Shown piece after piece: positions 8,708 to 17,371 of a stretch of 64,000 bases of DNA. The position numbers were made by a program, and so were the translations under genes. This DNA is from Azospirillum sp. TSH64. GTDB lineage: Bacteria > Pseudomonadota > Alphaproteobacteria > Azospirillales > Azospirillaceae. The notes beneath the pieces were generated by a model, which did no database searches, was not told the DNA's origin, and saw only the letters and a list, made by a program, of their open reading frames with translations. The stretch is taken from contig NZ_LGQW01000015.1 in assembly GCF_003116035.1 (NCBI RefSeq), forward strand, positions 4,083,421-4,147,420, in the 5' to 3' direction. The stretch's first letter is position 1; each line of letters starts with the position of its first letter.

Positions 8708-10417
8708 ATGGGATGGGATCAAGCGCAGGCGCACGGCGCGTCCGGCCGACGGATCACGGGCAGCGCGCATCGAGACCTTCTGTTCGGCGGGAGCGGCAAC
8801 GACACCATCGTCGGCCATCGTGGCAACGACTATATGGAAGGCGGCGCCGGCAGCGACCGCTTTGTCCTCGATCCCGGAGATGGCTGGGATTGCATCGGCG
8901 ACTTCCAGGGCGGTCTGGGCGGCGATCTGCTGGATCTGCGCGGCTGGGGCGGGATCGGCAGCCTGGAGGATGTGCTGGCGCATTCCCATCAGGACAGCGA
9001 CGGGCTGGTCCTCGATTTCGGACCGCGCGACGGGGTCAAGCTGATGGGGCTGTCACGGGACGATCTGACGGCCGACAATCTGCGGCTGAATGCCAGCCGT
9101 TCGAAGGCGGACGCCGTGTTCGCGGCCTCCGACAGCGGTCATGGCGACGAGTTGTGGGGAACGGACGGGCGCCGGGCCTTCCTTCTGCGGGACATCGCCC
9201 CGGGGACGGCCTCATCGGATCCGCAGGGCTTGGTCGAGGCGGACGGGCACGCCTATTTCAGCGCCGACGACGGCGTGCATGGCCGCGAGCTGTGGATGAC
9301 GGACGGTACGCCGGGCGGCACCCGCATGGTGGCCGACATCCATCCGGGTGCCGCGGGCTCCGGGCCGACTGCGTTGACCGTCGTGGACGGCAGGCTGTAC
9401 TTCCAGGCCGACGACGGACAGCATGCGACGGAGCTGTGGGTCAGCGACGGCACCGCCGCCGGGACCCATATGGTGAAGGACATCGCCGACAAGCCGGCCG
9501 GTTCCTTTCCCTACGATCTGACGGCGGTCGGGGACGAGCTGTTCTTCTCCGCCACCGACAGCGAGCATGGGCGGGCCCTGTGGCGGTCCGATGGAACGGC
9601 GGCCGGAACGGTGCTGGTGAAGGACTTCTTTCCGGGAGGATTCGATCCGCCGGTGCCGCTGCCCATCTTCCCCGGTCATCTGACGGCGGGCGGGGAAGAG
9701 GGACAGCGGCACCGGCTGTTCCTGACGGGCTGGGACGGCACCGGCTCCTACAGCCAGCTGTGGGTAACCGACGGGACCCTGGCGGGGACAGTCAAGCTGC
9801 TGGAGGGGCTTGGCGAGGATCCGAAGAGCGGGCACACCCTGTCTCTCGCCATGGCGGGAGACACGCTGTTCTTCAATCGGGGCGATGACCTGTGGAAGAG
9901 CGACGGCACGCCGGCGGGCACGGTCCTGGTCAAGGATTTCCCGTCCCTGGGCTTTTCCCGCTCCAAGCAGTTCTTCGCCTTCGACGATCAGGTCGCTTTC
10001 GTTGCCGGGAGCGAGCAGAACGGCTACGAACTCTGGACGTCGGACGGGACGGAACTGGGAACGCGGATGGTCAAGGACATCGCGCCCGGCCGCGCCGACG
10101 CCAACATCGCGAACATCACCGTCGTGGACGACACGCTGTTCTTCACCGCCGATGACGGCGTGCATGGCGACAGCCTGTGGCGAAGCGACGGCACCGCGGC
10201 GGGCACGCGGATGGTCACGGACAAGGCCCACCACACGGGTTGGACGCAGCCCACCAGCCTGGATGTGGCGGGCGGCAACCTGTATTTCAGCGCGACCGAT
10301 TCCACCCAGGCAGCGGCCCTGTTCCGCCTGGATGTGGACAGGGGGGTGGTGACGGAACTCGCCGGTGCGCAGCCCTTCAGCCTGCCCAACGGTAGTGTGC
10401 AGGTCGTCGGGGTCTGA
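8708..10417 (+). CDS. ELWxxDGT-repeat protein with RTX-like N-terminus
   Basis: 569 residues. Residues about 27-50 hold glycine/aspartate nonapeptide motifs (GGSGNDTIVGHRGND, GGAGSDRF) like the calcium-binding repeats of type I secreted RTX proteins. From residue 148 come eight ELWxxDGTxxGT blocks (for example ELWMTDGTPGGT at 194, ELWVSDGTAAGT, ALWRSDGTAAGT, SLWRSDGTAAGT), spaced by about 45-70 residues and followed by V-x-D-I-x-P-G. Such repeats are predicted to form a beta-propeller-like fold. There is no N-terminal signal peptide, as in RTX proteins, but the RTX motif is at the N- rather than the C-terminus. No secretion genes are adjacent. Function unknown; likely extracellular or surface. 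Confidence 0.8.
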   Translation: MGWDQAQAHGASGRRITGSAHRDLLFGGSGNDTIVGHRGNDYMEGGAGSDRFVLDPGDGWDCIGDFQGGLGGDLLDLRGWGGIGSLEDVLAHSHQDSDGLVLDFGPRDGVKLMGLSRDDLTADNLRLNASRSKADAVFAASDSGHGDELWGTDGRRAFLLRDIAPGTASSDPQGLVEADGHAYFSADDGVHGRELWMTDGTPGGTRMVADIHPGAAGSGPTALTVVDGRLYFQADDGQHATELWVSDGTAAGTHMVKDIADKPAGSFPYDLTAVGDELFFSATDSEHGRALWRSDGTAAGTVLVKDFFPGGFDPPVPLPIFPGHLTAGGEEGQRHRLFLTGWDGTGSYSQLWVTDGTLAGTVKLLEGLGEDPKSGHTLSLAMAGDTLFFNRGDDLWKSDGTPAGTVLVKDFPSLGFSRSKQFFAFDDQVAFVAGSEQNGYELWTSDGTELGTRMVKDIAPGRADANIANITVVDDTLFFTADDGVHGDSLWRSDGTAAGTRMVTDKAHHTGWTQPTSLDVAGGNLYFSATDSTQAAALFRLDVDRGVVTELAGAQPFSLPNGSVQVVGV

Positions 10418-10435
10418 CTGTTCCGGCAGCCGGTT

Positions 10436-11497
10436 TCACAGCAGGGGCAGGTCGCTGCCGCCATTGACGATGTCGACGGTGCCGGAAATCAGGTTCTCGC
10501 CGTAAAGCGCCTCCAGGTCGATGCCGCCGGCCGGGCGCACCGGGCGGATGGCGCGGAGCCAGCCGGCGATGGCCTGCTCCTGGCGGCGGCGGATCGCCTC
10601 GGCCTCCTCCACCGTCACGGCCTGGAAGGACAGGCTGTCGCCAGGGCGCAGGCGGCCGGCGCGGGCAAGGTCGGCGGAGATCACCGTGGCGATCTTGGCA
10701 TAGCCGCCGGCCGTCTGGTGGTCGTTCAGCAACAGAATCGGCTGCCCGTTGCCCGGCACCTGGATGGAGCCGGTGACCAGCCCGTCCGACGGAATGTCGG
10801 CGGAGCCGCGATGCTCCAGCGCCGGGCCCTCCAGCCGCAGCCCCATGCGGTCGGCTTGGCTGCCGACGTGGTAGGTCGCGGACAGGAAGGTCTCCAGCGC
10901 CGTTGCGGTGAAACGGTCCTCCTGCGGTCCCGGAACGACGCGCAGCGGCCCGGCGCCGTAATCGGGCGGCTGCGGCAGTTCGACGTCCGGGCCGTCCGGG
11001 GCGGCGTCCAGCGTGAGCGGCAGCCGGTCCCCCTCGGCGAGCGGCCGGCCGCCGAGAGGGCCGATGCCGGCGCGCACATAGGTGGACAGGCTGCCCATCA
11101 CCGGTGCCAGCGCGAAGCCGCCAGCCACCGCCAGACAGGCGACCGACGCCCCTTCCACCGCCCCCAGCCGCAGCACGTCGCCCGAAAGCAGGGTGTGGCT
11201 GCGGTGGGACTCCAGCGGTTGCGGAGCAGCACCGTCGCGCTCCAGCGTCAGGGCCATCGGGCCGACCGCGGCGATGCGGACCGATGGCGCATCCACCCGC
11301 AGGGCAGGGCCGAGCAGGGCGATCTCCAGCCCGGCCGTCCCTTGCGGATTGCCGACCAGCGCATTGGCGAGCCGCAGCGCCACCGGGTCGAGCGCGCCTG
11401 CCACCGGCATGCCGAGTTCCTGGAAGCCGAAGCGTCCCAAATCCTGGACCGTCGCGAACAGGCCCGGCCGCACCACCGTCAGAAAACCTGTCATCAC
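10436..11497 (-). CDS. pxpC: 5-oxoprolinase subunit PxpC (biotin-dependent carboxyltransferase-like)
   Basis: A 353-residue protein of the PxpC/KipA/urea-amidolyase-like family, with the family opening VVRPGLFATVQDLGRFG and the segments GMPVAGALDP, AVAGGF and RMGLRLEG, then LLNDHQTAGGYAKIATV toward the C-terminus. PxpC works with PxpA and PxpB to hydrolyse 5-oxo-L-proline (pyroglutamate) to glutamate with ATP. The start overlaps the pxpB stop by 4 bases (ATGA), indicating translational coupling. It is the last gene of a leftward TRAP-pxpBC operon and converges with the ELW-repeat gene at a gap of only 18 bases. Confidence 0.93.
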   Translation of the reverse strand: MMTGFLTVVRPGLFATVQDLGRFGFQELGMPVAGALDPVALRLANALVGNPQGTAGLEIALLGPALRVDAPSVRIAAVGPMALTLERDGAAPQPLESHRSHTLLSGDVLRLGAVEGASVACLAVAGGFALAPVMGSLSTYVRAGIGPLGGRPLAEGDRLPLTLDAAPDGPDVELPQPPDYGAGPLRVVPGPQEDRFTATALETFLSATYHVGSQADRMGLRLEGPALEHRGSADIPSDGLVTGSIQVPGNGQPILLLNDHQTAGGYAKIATVISADLARAGRLRPGDSLSFQAVTVEEAEAIRRRQEQAIAGWLRAIRPVRPAGGIDLEALYGENLISGTVDIVNGGSDLPLL

Positions 11498-12213
11498 GCC
11501 GCCCTCAGGCTGGCGGAGTCGAAGCGTCCGGCGGAAGCCGCCTCGGCGATGCCGTCGAAGGCCGCGCGGTCCACCGCCTCGAAGCGCACCCGGTCGCCGG
11601 CCGCCAGCAGCACCGGATCGGGCCGGTTGCCGTCATAGAGCGGCACCGGGCAGCGGCCGATCAGGTGCCATCCGCCGGGGCTCTCCCACGGATAGACGGT
11701 GGTCAGCCGGCCGGCGACGGCGACGGAGCCGGCCGGAACCCGCACCCGCGGCTCGGTCCGGCGCGGCCGGTCCAGTTCCGCCGGCAGGTCGCCCATATAG
11801 CCGAAGCCCGGCATGAAGCCGAGCATGTAGACGAAATACTCCACCGACCCATGCAGCGCCGCCACCCGCTCCGCGCTCAAGCCGAGCTGGTCCGCCAGCT
11901 CGGCCAGATCGGGGCTGAGGTCGGGGTCGTAGCAGACCGGCAGCCGCCACAGCCGCCCCTCCGCCGGCGCCGTGCCGCTGCCGGCCAGCGCCGCCTCGAC
12001 CGCCGCCTGCATCTCCCGCCGCCCGGTGGATACCGGGTCGTAGACCACCAGCAGCGAGCGGAAGGTCGGCACCGTCTCCACCAGCCCCGGCGGCGGGGCC
12101 GCCTTCAGCCGGGCGTGCAAATCCATGACGCGGGCGTTGGTCGCCCGGTCGATGGTCTCGCCGAACTCGACATTGAAGGCGGTGTCGCCGGCACTGGTGA
12201 AGCGGACTTGCAC
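11494..12213 (-). CDS. pxpB: 5-oxoprolinase subunit PxpB (KipI-like)
   Basis: A 239-residue protein with the KipI/PxpB family segments: SAGDTAFNVEFGE near the start, LPVCYDPDLSPDLAELA, the strongly conserved YMLGFMPGFGYMGDLP (about residues 130-145), and RVRVPAGSVAVAG and YPWESPGGWHLIG. It is the partner of PxpC in the ATP-dependent 5-oxoprolinase. It begins 10 bases after the dctM stop and overlaps pxpC by 4 bases. pxpA (LamB/YcsF family) is absent from this cluster, which is unusual and discussed as a finding. Confidence 0.93.
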   Translation of the reverse strand: MQVRFTSAGDTAFNVEFGETIDRATNARVMDLHARLKAAPPPGLVETVPTFRSLLVVYDPVSTGRREMQAAVEAALAGSGTAPAEGRLWRLPVCYDPDLSPDLAELADQLGLSAERVAALHGSVEYFVYMLGFMPGFGYMGDLPAELDRPRRTEPRVRVPAGSVAVAGRLTTVYPWESPGGWHLIGRCPVPLYDGNRPDPVLLAAGDRVRFEAVDRAAFDGIAEAASAGRFDSASLRAA

Positions 12214-12223
12214 GTTTTCCTCG

Positions 12224-13525
12224 TTAACCGATCATCATCGACGGCAGCCACGACACCATGCCGGGGAACACCCACAGCAGCGCCACCATCACCACCATCA
12301 GCAGGAAGAAAGGCAGGCTGGCCTTGCCGATGGTGAAGATGTCCTTGCCGGTCATCGATTGCAGGACGAACAGGTTGAAGCCGACCGGCGGGGTGATCTG
12401 CGCCATCTCCACCACGATGATGATGTAGATGCCGAACCACAGCAGGTCGATGCCCGCCCGCTGCACCATCGGCAGGATGACCGAAGTGGTCAGCACGACC
12501 ATCGAGATGCCGTCGAGGAAGCAGCCCATCACCACGAAGAAGGCGGTCAGCGCCACCAGCAGGGCTGCCGGCGACAGCTGCATGGTGGTGATCCATTCCG
12601 CCAGCAGGCGCGGGATGCCGGTATAGCCCATCGCCACCGTCAGGAAGGCGGCACCCGCCAGGATGAAGCCGATCATGCAGCTGGTGTGGGCGGCGCCGAA
12701 CAGGCTGTCGCGGAAGGTCGTCCAGTTCAGCGTGCCGGTCACCAGCGCCAGAACCAGCGAACCCAGCACGCCGATGCCGGCGGCCTCCGTCGGGGTGGCG
12801 ATGCCGACATAGATCGAACCCAGCACCGCGGCGATCAGCAGCATCACCGGGATCAGCGCGCCGGTGTCGCGGATCTTCTCGGCCAGACTCTGCGACGGTT
12901 CGGGCGGCGGCACCCGGTCGGGGTTCAGCAGCGACCAGCCGCCGACATAGAGCATGAACAGGCCGGTCAGCACGATGCCGGGAATGACGCCGGCGATGAA
13001 CAGCCGGGCGATCGACACGTCGGCGGCGACGCCGTAGACGATCATGATGATCGACGGCGGGATCAGCAGGCCCAGCGTGCCGGCGCCGGCCAGCGAGCCC
13101 AGCGTCATCATCGGGTCGTAGCCGCGGCGGTTCAGTTCCGGGATGGTCATGCGGCCGATGGTGGCGGCGGTGGCGGCCGACGAGCCGGACACCGCGGCGA
13201 AGATCGAGCAGCCGATGATGTTCACATGCATCAGCCGGCCGGGCAGCCAGCCGGTCCAGGGCGCCAGCCCCTTGAACATGTCGGACGAGATGCGGGTGCG
13301 GAACAGGATCTCGCCCATCCAGATGAACAGCGGCAGGGCCGTCAGCGTCCAGGAGGTGCTGGCCCCCCAGATGTTGGTCGCCATCACCATGCCCACCGGC
13401 CTTGCGGTGAACAGCGCCATGGCGACGAAGCCGACGCCGGCCAGCGCCAGCGCCACCCAGACGCCGGCCCCCAGCATCAGGAACATCGTCACGACGACGA
13501 CGATGGATGCGGTCGTCTGATCCAT
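12224..13525 (-). CDS. dctM: TRAP transporter large permease DctM
   Basis: 433 residues and about 12 hydrophobic segments, the usual size of the DctM subunit that forms the Na+-coupled membrane channel of TRAP transporters. Typical segments are PLFIWMGEILFRTRIS and SGSSAATAATIGRMTIPE, then GYDPMMTLGSLAGAGTLG and LLIPPSIIMIVYG. It starts 3 bases after the dctQ stop and is followed closely by pxpB, so it is co-transcribed with the 5-oxoprolinase genes. Confidence 0.96.
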   Translation of the reverse strand: MDQTTASIVVVVTMFLMLGAGVWVALALAGVGFVAMALFTARPVGMVMATNIWGASTSWTLTALPLFIWMGEILFRTRISSDMFKGLAPWTGWLPGRLMHVNIIGCSIFAAVSGSSAATAATIGRMTIPELNRRGYDPMMTLGSLAGAGTLGLLIPPSIIMIVYGVAADVSIARLFIAGVIPGIVLTGLFMLYVGGWSLLNPDRVPPPEPSQSLAEKIRDTGALIPVMLLIAAVLGSIYVGIATPTEAAGIGVLGSLVLALVTGTLNWTTFRDSLFGAAHTSCMIGFILAGAAFLTVAMGYTGIPRLLAEWITTMQLSPAALLVALTAFFVVMGCFLDGISMVVLTTSVILPMVQRAGIDLLWFGIYIIIVVEMAQITPPVGFNLFVLQSMTGKDIFTIGKASLPFFLLMVVMVALLWVFPGMVSWLPSMMIG

Positions 13526-13528
13526 CGC

Positions 13529-14038
13529 TCAGCCCTCGCTCTGCATGCCGGCATGCTGGTAGGAGGCTTCCCGCCCCTGCAGCACGGCCAGCAGATCGTC
13601 GATCAAGGCGATGACCAGCACCACCAGACCCACCGCCATCAGCGCCTGCGGCATCCACAGCGGGACCGGCAGCACGCCCTGGCTGAGATCGCCGAAATCG
13701 TAGGACTCATAGGTCATGCGCACCCAGTACCAGGCGAAATAGCCGCTGAGCGCGGTGGCGAAGCCCAGGCAGAGCAGTTCGAAGATGCGGCGCGCGGTGC
13801 CGTGCAGCCGCTCCACCAGCACGCCGACGCGGATGTGCGCGCCGCGGCGCAGCGCCGGCCCCAGCATCAGGAAGAAGGATGCCGCCATGCAGTAGCCGGC
13901 AAGCTCGTCGGCCCCCGGCACCATGCGGTCGAACAGCCGCGATGCCACCTGCGTCACGATCAGGACGGCGATGGCGGCAAGAAGGACCGCGCCCAGGATC
14001 TCGGCGGCGCGGTAAAGGATGGACAGTGCGGTGCGCAT
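13529..14038 (-). CDS. dctQ: TRAP transporter small permease DctQ
   Basis: A 169-residue membrane protein with four predicted helices, the normal layout of DctQ, which bridges the binding protein and DctM. The conserved loop RRGAHIRVGVLVERLHG follows helix 2. The ATG at 14038 (MRTALSILYRAAE) is chosen because AGGAGG lies about 9 bases upstream; the frame is open to 14131, but that extension is compositionally unlike a DctQ. Confidence 0.93.
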   Translation of the reverse strand: MRTALSILYRAAEILGAVLLAAIAVLIVTQVASRLFDRMVPGADELAGYCMAASFFLMLGPALRRGAHIRVGVLVERLHGTARRIFELLCLGFATALSGYFAWYWVRMTYESYDFGDLSQGVLPVPLWMPQALMAVGLVVLVIALIDDLLAVLQGREASYQHAGMQSEG

Positions 14039-14140
14039 GGCGCAACCACCTCCTGCGGTCGGGACGGAGCGAAGGGGCGTGGAGGGGGCCCGGCCGGCCG
14101 CCTGTTCTGGGGCGGAGCCGGCCGGACACATCCGGACCGG

Positions 14141-15151
14141 TTACTTGCCGAAGGCGGAAATGATCGCCTCGCCGTCGGCACCGGCCGCCTTCGTCCATTC
14201 GGCGGTCATGGTCTTGCCGATTGCGGACAGGCCTTCCTTCAGCTTGTCGGACGGCAGCAGGACCTTCATGCCGTTGTCGGACATGGTCTTGTTCAGATCG
14301 GCCGTCTTCTTCTCCCACTCGGCCCAGCCGGTGGCCTCGGCCTTCGCCGCGGCGTCCTGGATCGCCTTCTGGGTGCCGGCGTCCAAACCCTTCCATACCT
14401 CGGTGTTGACGAACACCATGTTGCGCGGCAGCCAGGCCTGCACGTCGTAATAGACCTTCACGAAGTCCCAGGCCTTGGTGTCGACGCCGGTGGCGGCCGA
14501 CGTGATCATCGCGGTGACGATGCCGGTGCCGAAGGCCTGCGCCACTTCGGCCGCCTCGATCTTCACCGGGATGGCGCCGCTCAGTTCGGCGATGCGGGTG
14601 GTGGCCGGGTTGTAGGCGCGGAACTTCTGGCTCTTCAGCCCGTCGACCGACTGGATCTCGTCCTTCACGTACAGGCCCTGCGGCGGCCACGGAATCGAGT
14701 AGAGCAGCTTCAGGCGCTGGCGCTCCAGCTTCTTCTCCAGATAGGGCTTGGAGACCTCGTACAGCTTGTGGGCGGACTTGAAATCGGTGGCGAGGAAGGG
14801 CACCGAATCGAGGCCGTAGAGCGGATCCTCGTTCGCCCAGGAGCTGATCAGCACCTCGCCCAGCTGGGCCTGACCGGACTGGACCGCGCGCTTGATCTCC
14901 GGATGGCGGATCAGCGAGCCGTTGGAATGGACGGTGATCTGGATCTTGCCGGCGGTGGCCGCCTTCACGTCGTCGGCGAATTGCTTCACCACGATGGTGT
15001 GCAGGTTCGTGTCCGGATACGGGGTCGGCATGTCCCAGGTTTCGGCAAGCGCTGCCATCGGCCCGGCGGCGACGCCCAGCCCCAGAAGGCCGGCGACGAC
15101 CGGACCGGCGATCCGGCTGACGAGATGGGAATGCAGCGTGTGAGCGGTCAT
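14141..15151 (-). CDS. dctP: TRAP transporter substrate-binding protein DctP
   Basis: A periplasmic solute-binding protein of about 336 residues. A signal peptide ends near GPMAALA|ETWDM, and the mature part has family landmarks: VHSNGSLIRHPEIKRAVQSG, LGEVLISSWANEDPLYGLDSVPFLA, the FRAYNP ligand strand and the YYDVQAWLPRN region. The start at 15151 (MTAHTLHSH) gives a normal signal peptide; 15190 in the same frame also has a possible ribosome site (GAAGG) and cannot be excluded. A GC-rich inverted-repeat stretch (about 14085-14125) lies between its stop and dctQ and could favour higher levels of the binding protein. Linkage to pxpBC suggests 5-oxoproline or a related acid as ligand. Confidence 0.92.
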   Translation of the reverse strand: MTAHTLHSHLVSRIAGPVVAGLLGLGVAAGPMAALAETWDMPTPYPDTNLHTIVVKQFADDVKAATAGKIQITVHSNGSLIRHPEIKRAVQSGQAQLGEVLISSWANEDPLYGLDSVPFLATDFKSAHKLYEVSKPYLEKKLERQRLKLLYSIPWPPQGLYVKDEIQSVDGLKSQKFRAYNPATTRIAELSGAIPVKIEAAEVAQAFGTGIVTAMITSAATGVDTKAWDFVKVYYDVQAWLPRNMVFVNTEVWKGLDAGTQKAIQDAAAKAEATGWAEWEKKTADLNKTMSDNGMKVLLPSDKLKEGLSAIGKTMTAEWTKAAGADGEAIISAFGK

Positions 15152-15311
15152 GATGTTCGCAAAGCCCCCTGTTGTTGCCCGATGCGGCATCCGCCGGCCT
15201 TCTGGCCGGTCGGAGGAGAGCGGCAGCCGCTCCCCTGATCCCGCCCTTGATCGGACTCCAAAGGTTCACCGTTCCGGACCGTCCGTCAAACCCCCTGTGA
15301 GGCCCGGCGGG

Positions 15312-15345
15312 AAAAAAGTCAGCGCCGCCCGCCGCTTATCGGCGG
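15312..15345 (-). terminator. Weak terminator candidate after fliG
   Basis: Read leftward after the fliG stop (15362), a 6-bp GC stem (arms 15340-15345 and 15329-15334) is followed after about 11 bases by six T residues (complement of 15312-15317). The gap between stem and T-run is longer than in a classic terminator. Confidence 0.3.
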
Positions 15346-15361
15346 CAACCGCACCCGCCGG

Positions 15362-16384
15362 TCAGTAGATCAGCTCGTTCTCGCCGCTGCCCTCGGCCAG
15401 GACCAGCTCGCCGCGGGCGGCCAGATCCTTCGCCAGCTGCACCATGTACATCTGCGCCTCGTCCACGTCGCGGACGCGGACCGGTCCCATCGCTGCCATG
15501 TCCTCGCGCAGGATCTTGGCGGCGCGCTCGGACATGTTGGAGAAGAACAGGTCCTTCAGCGACTCCGACGCCCCCTTCAGCGCGGTGCCGAGCTTCTGCT
15601 TGTCGACCGTCCGCAGCATCGTCTGGACGCCCGAGGGGTCGAGCTTCGACAGATCCTCGAAGGTGAACATCAGCGACTTGATGCGCTCGGCGCTGTCGCG
15701 GTTGCGCTCCTCCAGGGCAGCCATGAAGCGGTGCTCGGTGGTGCGGTCCAGCCCGTTGAAGATTTCCGCCAGCATCTCGTGGCTGTCGCGCCGGCTGGTG
15801 CGGGCGAGGTTGGTCATGAACTCGGTGCGCAGCGTGCGCTCGACGTCGTCCAGAACCTCCTTCTGCACCGCCTCCATGCGCAGCATGCGCATGATGACTT
15901 CCATCGCGAAGCTTTCCGGCAGCTGCGCCAGCACGCGGCCGGCATGGTCGGAGCGGATCTTGGACAGGACGACGGCGACGGTCTGCGGATATTCGTTCTT
16001 CAGGTAGTTGGACAGCACCGACTCGTTCACGTTGGTCAGCTTGTCCCACATGGTGCGGCCGGCCGGACCACGGATGTCCTCCATGATCTGGTCGACCTTG
16101 TCCTTCGGCAGGGTCTTCAGCAGCAGCCGCTCGGTCGAATCGAAGGAGCCGACGACGGTGCCGCTCGACGACATCTGCTCGGCGAACTCGACGAACAGGC
16201 GCTCGATCAGGTTGGCCGATACCGTGCCCAGGTTGGCCATCACCTGGGACAGCTCCTTGATCTCCTCGTCGTCCATCAGGGAGAACAGCTTGGACGAATG
16301 CTCCTCGCCCAGCGCCAGCATCATGATGGCGGCCTTTTCCGGGCCGGTGAGGGTCCGGTAGTCCTCACGAACCTTCTGAGCCAT
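15362..16384 (-). CDS. fliG: Flagellar motor switch protein FliG
   Basis: 340 residues, the standard length. FliG sits on the cytoplasmic face of the MS ring and transmits stator torque and CheY-dependent switching. The N-terminal FliF-binding domain starts at LTGPEKAAIMMLALGEEHS. The middle domain has NEYPQTVAVVLSKI, the EHPQ motif region with EYPQ here, and HAGRVLAQLPES. The C-terminal torque helix region contains MFTFEDLSKLDPSGVQTMLR, followed by RAAKILREDMAAMGPVRVRDVDEAQ. No other flagellar gene is near. A MORN-repeat gene lies divergently upstream. Confidence 0.98.
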   Translation of the reverse strand: MAQKVREDYRTLTGPEKAAIMMLALGEEHSSKLFSLMDDEEIKELSQVMANLGTVSANLIERLFVEFAEQMSSSGTVVGSFDSTERLLLKTLPKDKVDQIMEDIRGPAGRTMWDKLTNVNESVLSNYLKNEYPQTVAVVLSKIRSDHAGRVLAQLPESFAMEVIMRMLRMEAVQKEVLDDVERTLRTEFMTNLARTSRRDSHEMLAEIFNGLDRTTEHRFMAALEERNRDSAERIKSLMFTFEDLSKLDPSGVQTMLRTVDKQKLGTALKGASESLKDLFFSNMSERAAKILREDMAAMGPVRVRDVDEAQMYMVQLAKDLAARGELVLAEGSGENELIY

Positions 16385-16554
16385 TGCTAACCTTCACGAT
16401 GCTCGATTCCAACGATGCGCGATAATTGCGGCAAACATCGTTAACAAACGATAAGGAAGAGGCTGGAGACATACGAAAACAGGCATTTCGGAACCGAATC
16501 CGGACAGGGACGGTTGGAGGTTGCATCCCCGTTCTTGTGCGAAAGGTGGCTTTC

Positions 16555-17250
16555 ATGCCCGTCCGTGCCGCCCTTCTGCTGCCCTGCCTCGTGATGCTTA
16601 TGCCGGCGTCCGCCCTGGCGGAACGGGCGGTGACCGCCGAGGGCTCCGACTGCCGGGTGTGGGACCAGTATCCCGACCGGCGCAAGACCGTCCGCTGGTC
16701 CGGCGCCTGCCCGGACGGCTGGGCCAGCGGGCCCGGCGTGCTCAGCTGGTTCCATGACGGCCGCTACGACGGGCAGGTGGAGGGCACGCTGGTCGACGGG
16801 CGGATGGAAGGGCAGGGGCGCGTCACCTGGCGCGACGGCCGCCGCCTCGACGGGAATTTCCGCGACGGTCTTGTCTCGGGGCAGGCGACCCATGTCTGGG
16901 CCGATGGCCGCGTGTATGAGGGGGAGTGGCAGGACGACCGCCGGACCGGTTTCGGCACGCTCACCTTCCCCAGCGGCAACAAATATGTCGGCCGGTTCCA
17001 GCGCAACCGCCCGACCGGAGAGGGCGAGTTCGTCACCGCCGACGGCCGCCGTTACCGCCCGCGGGTCGACGCCCGCGGCACCGTCGGCGCCGGTGCCGCG
17101 CTGGACCGCCCGCCGCAATCGGCCTCCATCCCGGCAGCGGCGGACGCCGATCCCAGTCCGCCACCGCCGCCGGCCCGCGCCGCCCGGCCGCAAAAACTGG
17201 AAGACTGGCTGAACCGTTCCGATCGACTCCTTCGCGACAGTTCCCGCTGA
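16555..17250 (+). CDS. Secreted MORN-repeat protein
   Basis: 231 residues: signal peptide (residues 1 to about 22, ending SALA|ER), then a Cys-containing stretch (SDCRVWDQYP, GACPDGW) and about four to five MORN repeats (roughly residues 60-165, for example YEGEWQDDRRTGFGTLTFPSG and YVGRFQRNRPTGEGEFVTADG). A Pro/Ala-rich linker and a basic tail follow. MORN repeats are beta-hairpin modules that mediate lipid or protein contacts; bacterial secreted versions are mostly uncharacterised. The ATG at 16555 is preferred because it directly starts the signal peptide and follows AAAGG; the frame is open further upstream to 16426. It lies divergent from fliG. Confidence 0.8.
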   Translation: MPVRAALLLPCLVMLMPASALAERAVTAEGSDCRVWDQYPDRRKTVRWSGACPDGWASGPGVLSWFHDGRYDGQVEGTLVDGRMEGQGRVTWRDGRRLDGNFRDGLVSGQATHVWADGRVYEGEWQDDRRTGFGTLTFPSGNKYVGRFQRNRPTGEGEFVTADGRRYRPRVDARGTVGAGAALDRPPQSASIPAAADADPSPPPPPARAARPQKLEDWLNRSDRLLRDSSR

Positions 17251-17298
17251 CGGCTTGGCCCCCGCACGCACCGCATACGGCCATATGTGAAAATGGAT

Positions 17299-17323
17299 TT
17301 ACAGAAATATGCCATTCCTGTAA
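17299..17323. promoter_or_regulatory. Palindromic operator upstream of the rpiR-type gene
   Basis: TTACAGAAAT (17299-17308) and ATTCCTGTAA (17314-17323) are inverted copies with one mismatch, spaced by 5 bases, in a locally AT-rich stretch starting 73 bases before the regulator start. This is the expected place for an RpiR autoregulatory operator that also governs the downstream peptide operon. Confidence 0.5.
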
Positions 17324-17371
17324 CTCTGTACTCACAAGGGCCGTGCCGACGCAGTCGAGGGGGATCGGGGG

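Noticed and set aside
12125..15238. 1037-codon plus-strand open frame across the TRAP genes
   Set aside because: Composition (His/Gln/Arg/Asp-rich, no hydrophobic core) is that of an antisense shadow; dctPQM and pxpB on the other strand are unmistakable.
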